A stretch of DNA of 63,612 nucleotides, taken from assembly GCF_014205835.1 (NCBI RefSeq), contig NZ_JACHCQ010000036.1:1-63612 (forward strand). The letters run 5' to 3'. How positions within the stretch are numbered: position 1 is the stretch's first letter; each line of letters opens with the position of its first letter. The notes below the pieces were generated by a model. That model worked only from the letters and a program-made list of their open reading frames with translations. It made no database searches and was not told the origin of the DNA. Source of the DNA: Pedobacter sp. AK013. Lineage in GTDB: Bacteria > Bacteroidota > Bacteroidia > Sphingobacteriales > Sphingobacteriaceae. The position numbers and the translations under genes are program-made. Below are positions 62,782-63,612 of this stretch, piece after piece.

Positions 62782-63519
62782 ATGAAAGAAAACGATAAAT
62801 TCTACTTGCCAATTTTAAAATCGAAGTCTGGGGAGTTTACCGCACTATCTAAGCTTGATGCGTATACCAGAAAACGGATTATCCCATTGCTCGAAATTAC
62901 TCCTATGGAATGGGATCATACCTTTAAAACCAAACCAACAACTATTGAAGAACACCTGATAAAGTTCAGTCAGAAAATAACTAAATTCTGGGCATTAGAT
63001 GAATGTTTTATAGATACTACACTTCTTACCGGTCAAATGATTGATAAAACTTCGTGTCTTGAATTTATATTTAGCCGGTTATCCTCTAGCACTTTATTCG
63101 ATATAAAAGCTATCCCAGTTATTGAGGTAAGTACACAAGATGATGTAATCATTGGGGTCAAAAACATATTGACCCAACATAAGATTGGGCAAGCAGGGCT
63201 AAGAATCACTCTGAATGCCCTTACAAATCCGAAATTCAAAGGCATGGTTGACGAACTTCTTGGAAAAATTATGGTTACTGCAGCCTCAATTCATGTAATA
63301 CTTGATTTAAAGAATTCTGATTTCACCCAGACTGAGGATTACTCTGACGCCATTATCGCCTCTTTAGAAGATTTCCCCTATTTTAAAGAATGGAAAACAT
63401 TTTCGATATGTGGTGGAGCATTCCCGAGCTCAGAATTGATACACAAAAACGAAAATATAATACCCCGCTATGATTGGAAACTCTTTCAAGCCATTTGTAA
63501 AAAATTAGAATGTGAATTG
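62782..63519 (+). pseudogene. Beta-family (sce7725-like) protein, 3' end removed by insertion
   Basis: The start is set at 62782 (KENDKFYLPILKSKSGEFTAL), just after the XRE/ImmA stop; a frame opens earlier at 62728 inside that gene. The sequence follows the Beta protein family, named after the T4 beta protein: LPILKSKxGE, KRIIPLLEITP, a run of short beta/alpha units, and PRYDWKLFQ near the end. Family members are about 350 residues. Here about 246 native codons remain before IS21-like sequence begins at 63520, and the frame runs only a further 22 codons to a stop at 63585. The function of the family is poorly known. The product is probably not functional. Confidence 0.6.
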
Positions 63520-63612
63520 TGTATTTCAATGAAAGTGACCCCTCTGTTTCGGGCCAAACTGGCCACCAATTTGATTACCGGATGATGCGTATCTAGTTCC
63601 TTTCCCTCCGAA
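63520..63612. mobile_element. Probable IS21-family terminal end (partial element)
   Basis: From TG at 63520 the sequence shows the repeated pattern of an IS21-type end: TTTCAATGAAAGTGACCCC, then GTTTCGGGCCAAACTGGCCACC, and a further degenerate unit. Units of the type TTTCGG-xxAAxxTGxCCxCC near TG termini are typical of this family. The element runs off the window. Its repeats differ in sequence from those at bases 1-117, so two different elements seem to flank the window. Confidence 0.6.

Noticed and set aside
1..63612. tRNA, rRNA and CRISPR arrays
   Set aside because: No cloverleaf, rRNA-like tract or regularly spaced direct repeat array was recognised by eye on either strand; a dedicated search was not possible.

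Overview
The window looks like chromosomal DNA of a Sphingobacteriaceae member of the Bacteroidota, most likely Pedobacter or a close relative. The signs are a large carbohydrate-degradation locus with SPI-type secreted glycosidases, a hybrid two-component regulator, SusC/SusD proteins with an ECF sigma/FecR switch, BACON domains, moderate GC content and Bacteroidota-style promoter elements. No rRNA, tRNA or CRISPR array was seen.

Layout. Bases 1-117 look like the multiple-repeat end of an IS21-type element that has cut off the 5' part of a DUF4833 gene. From 0.8 to 6.7 kb lie small accessory genes: a membrane protein, a tail-anchored protein with two L7/L12-like modules, an amidohydrolase with an AraC regulator, a TetR regulator with a palindromic operator, a secreted protein, and a membrane-spanning PhoB-type regulator. 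From 6.95 to 46.6 kb there is a nearly unbroken minus-strand polysaccharide utilization locus: GH3, GH31, HTCS regulator, GH42, double-domain esterase, GH2, GH43, GH97, GH2, BACON-SGNH esterase, GH43, sialate-O-acetylesterase-type esterase, GH39, BACON-GH5, a SusC/GH5 chimera, GH97, two sugar dehydrogenases, a mutarotase, a fucose permease and a GH29 fucosidase. A divergent AraC regulator sits at 46.9-47.7 kb. From 48.4 to 60.3 kb runs a second minus-strand unit: ECF sigma factor, FecR anti-sigma, SusC, SusD, TlpA-like, S41 protease, TlpA-like. From 61.0 kb to the end a plus-strand trio (DUF6932, XRE/ImmA, Beta-family) resembles a defence or toxin-antitoxin cassette; its last gene is cut by a second IS21-type end.

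How the genes fit together. BACON-GH5 plus GH31, GH3, GH2/GH42, GH43, GH29 and acetyl esterases is the enzyme set expected for a branched, fucosylated and acetylated hemicellulose. Xyloglucan is the best guess; a heavily decorated arabinoxylan is the alternative. Fucose released by GH29 would be imported by the FucP-type permease and oxidised by the neighbouring mutarotase and dehydrogenases. The HTCS would sense oligosaccharides and the divergent AraC protein would sense fucose or a product of it.

The strongest oddity is the 36863-38458 gene. The first about 180 residues of a SusC transporter are joined in frame to a GH5 catalytic domain, and no intact SusC/SusD pair remains in this hydrolase locus. 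This looks like a deletion that swallowed the transporter genes. The other main leads are the three-gene cassette at the right edge with its promoter and operator, and the two flanking IS21-like ends that each truncate a gene.
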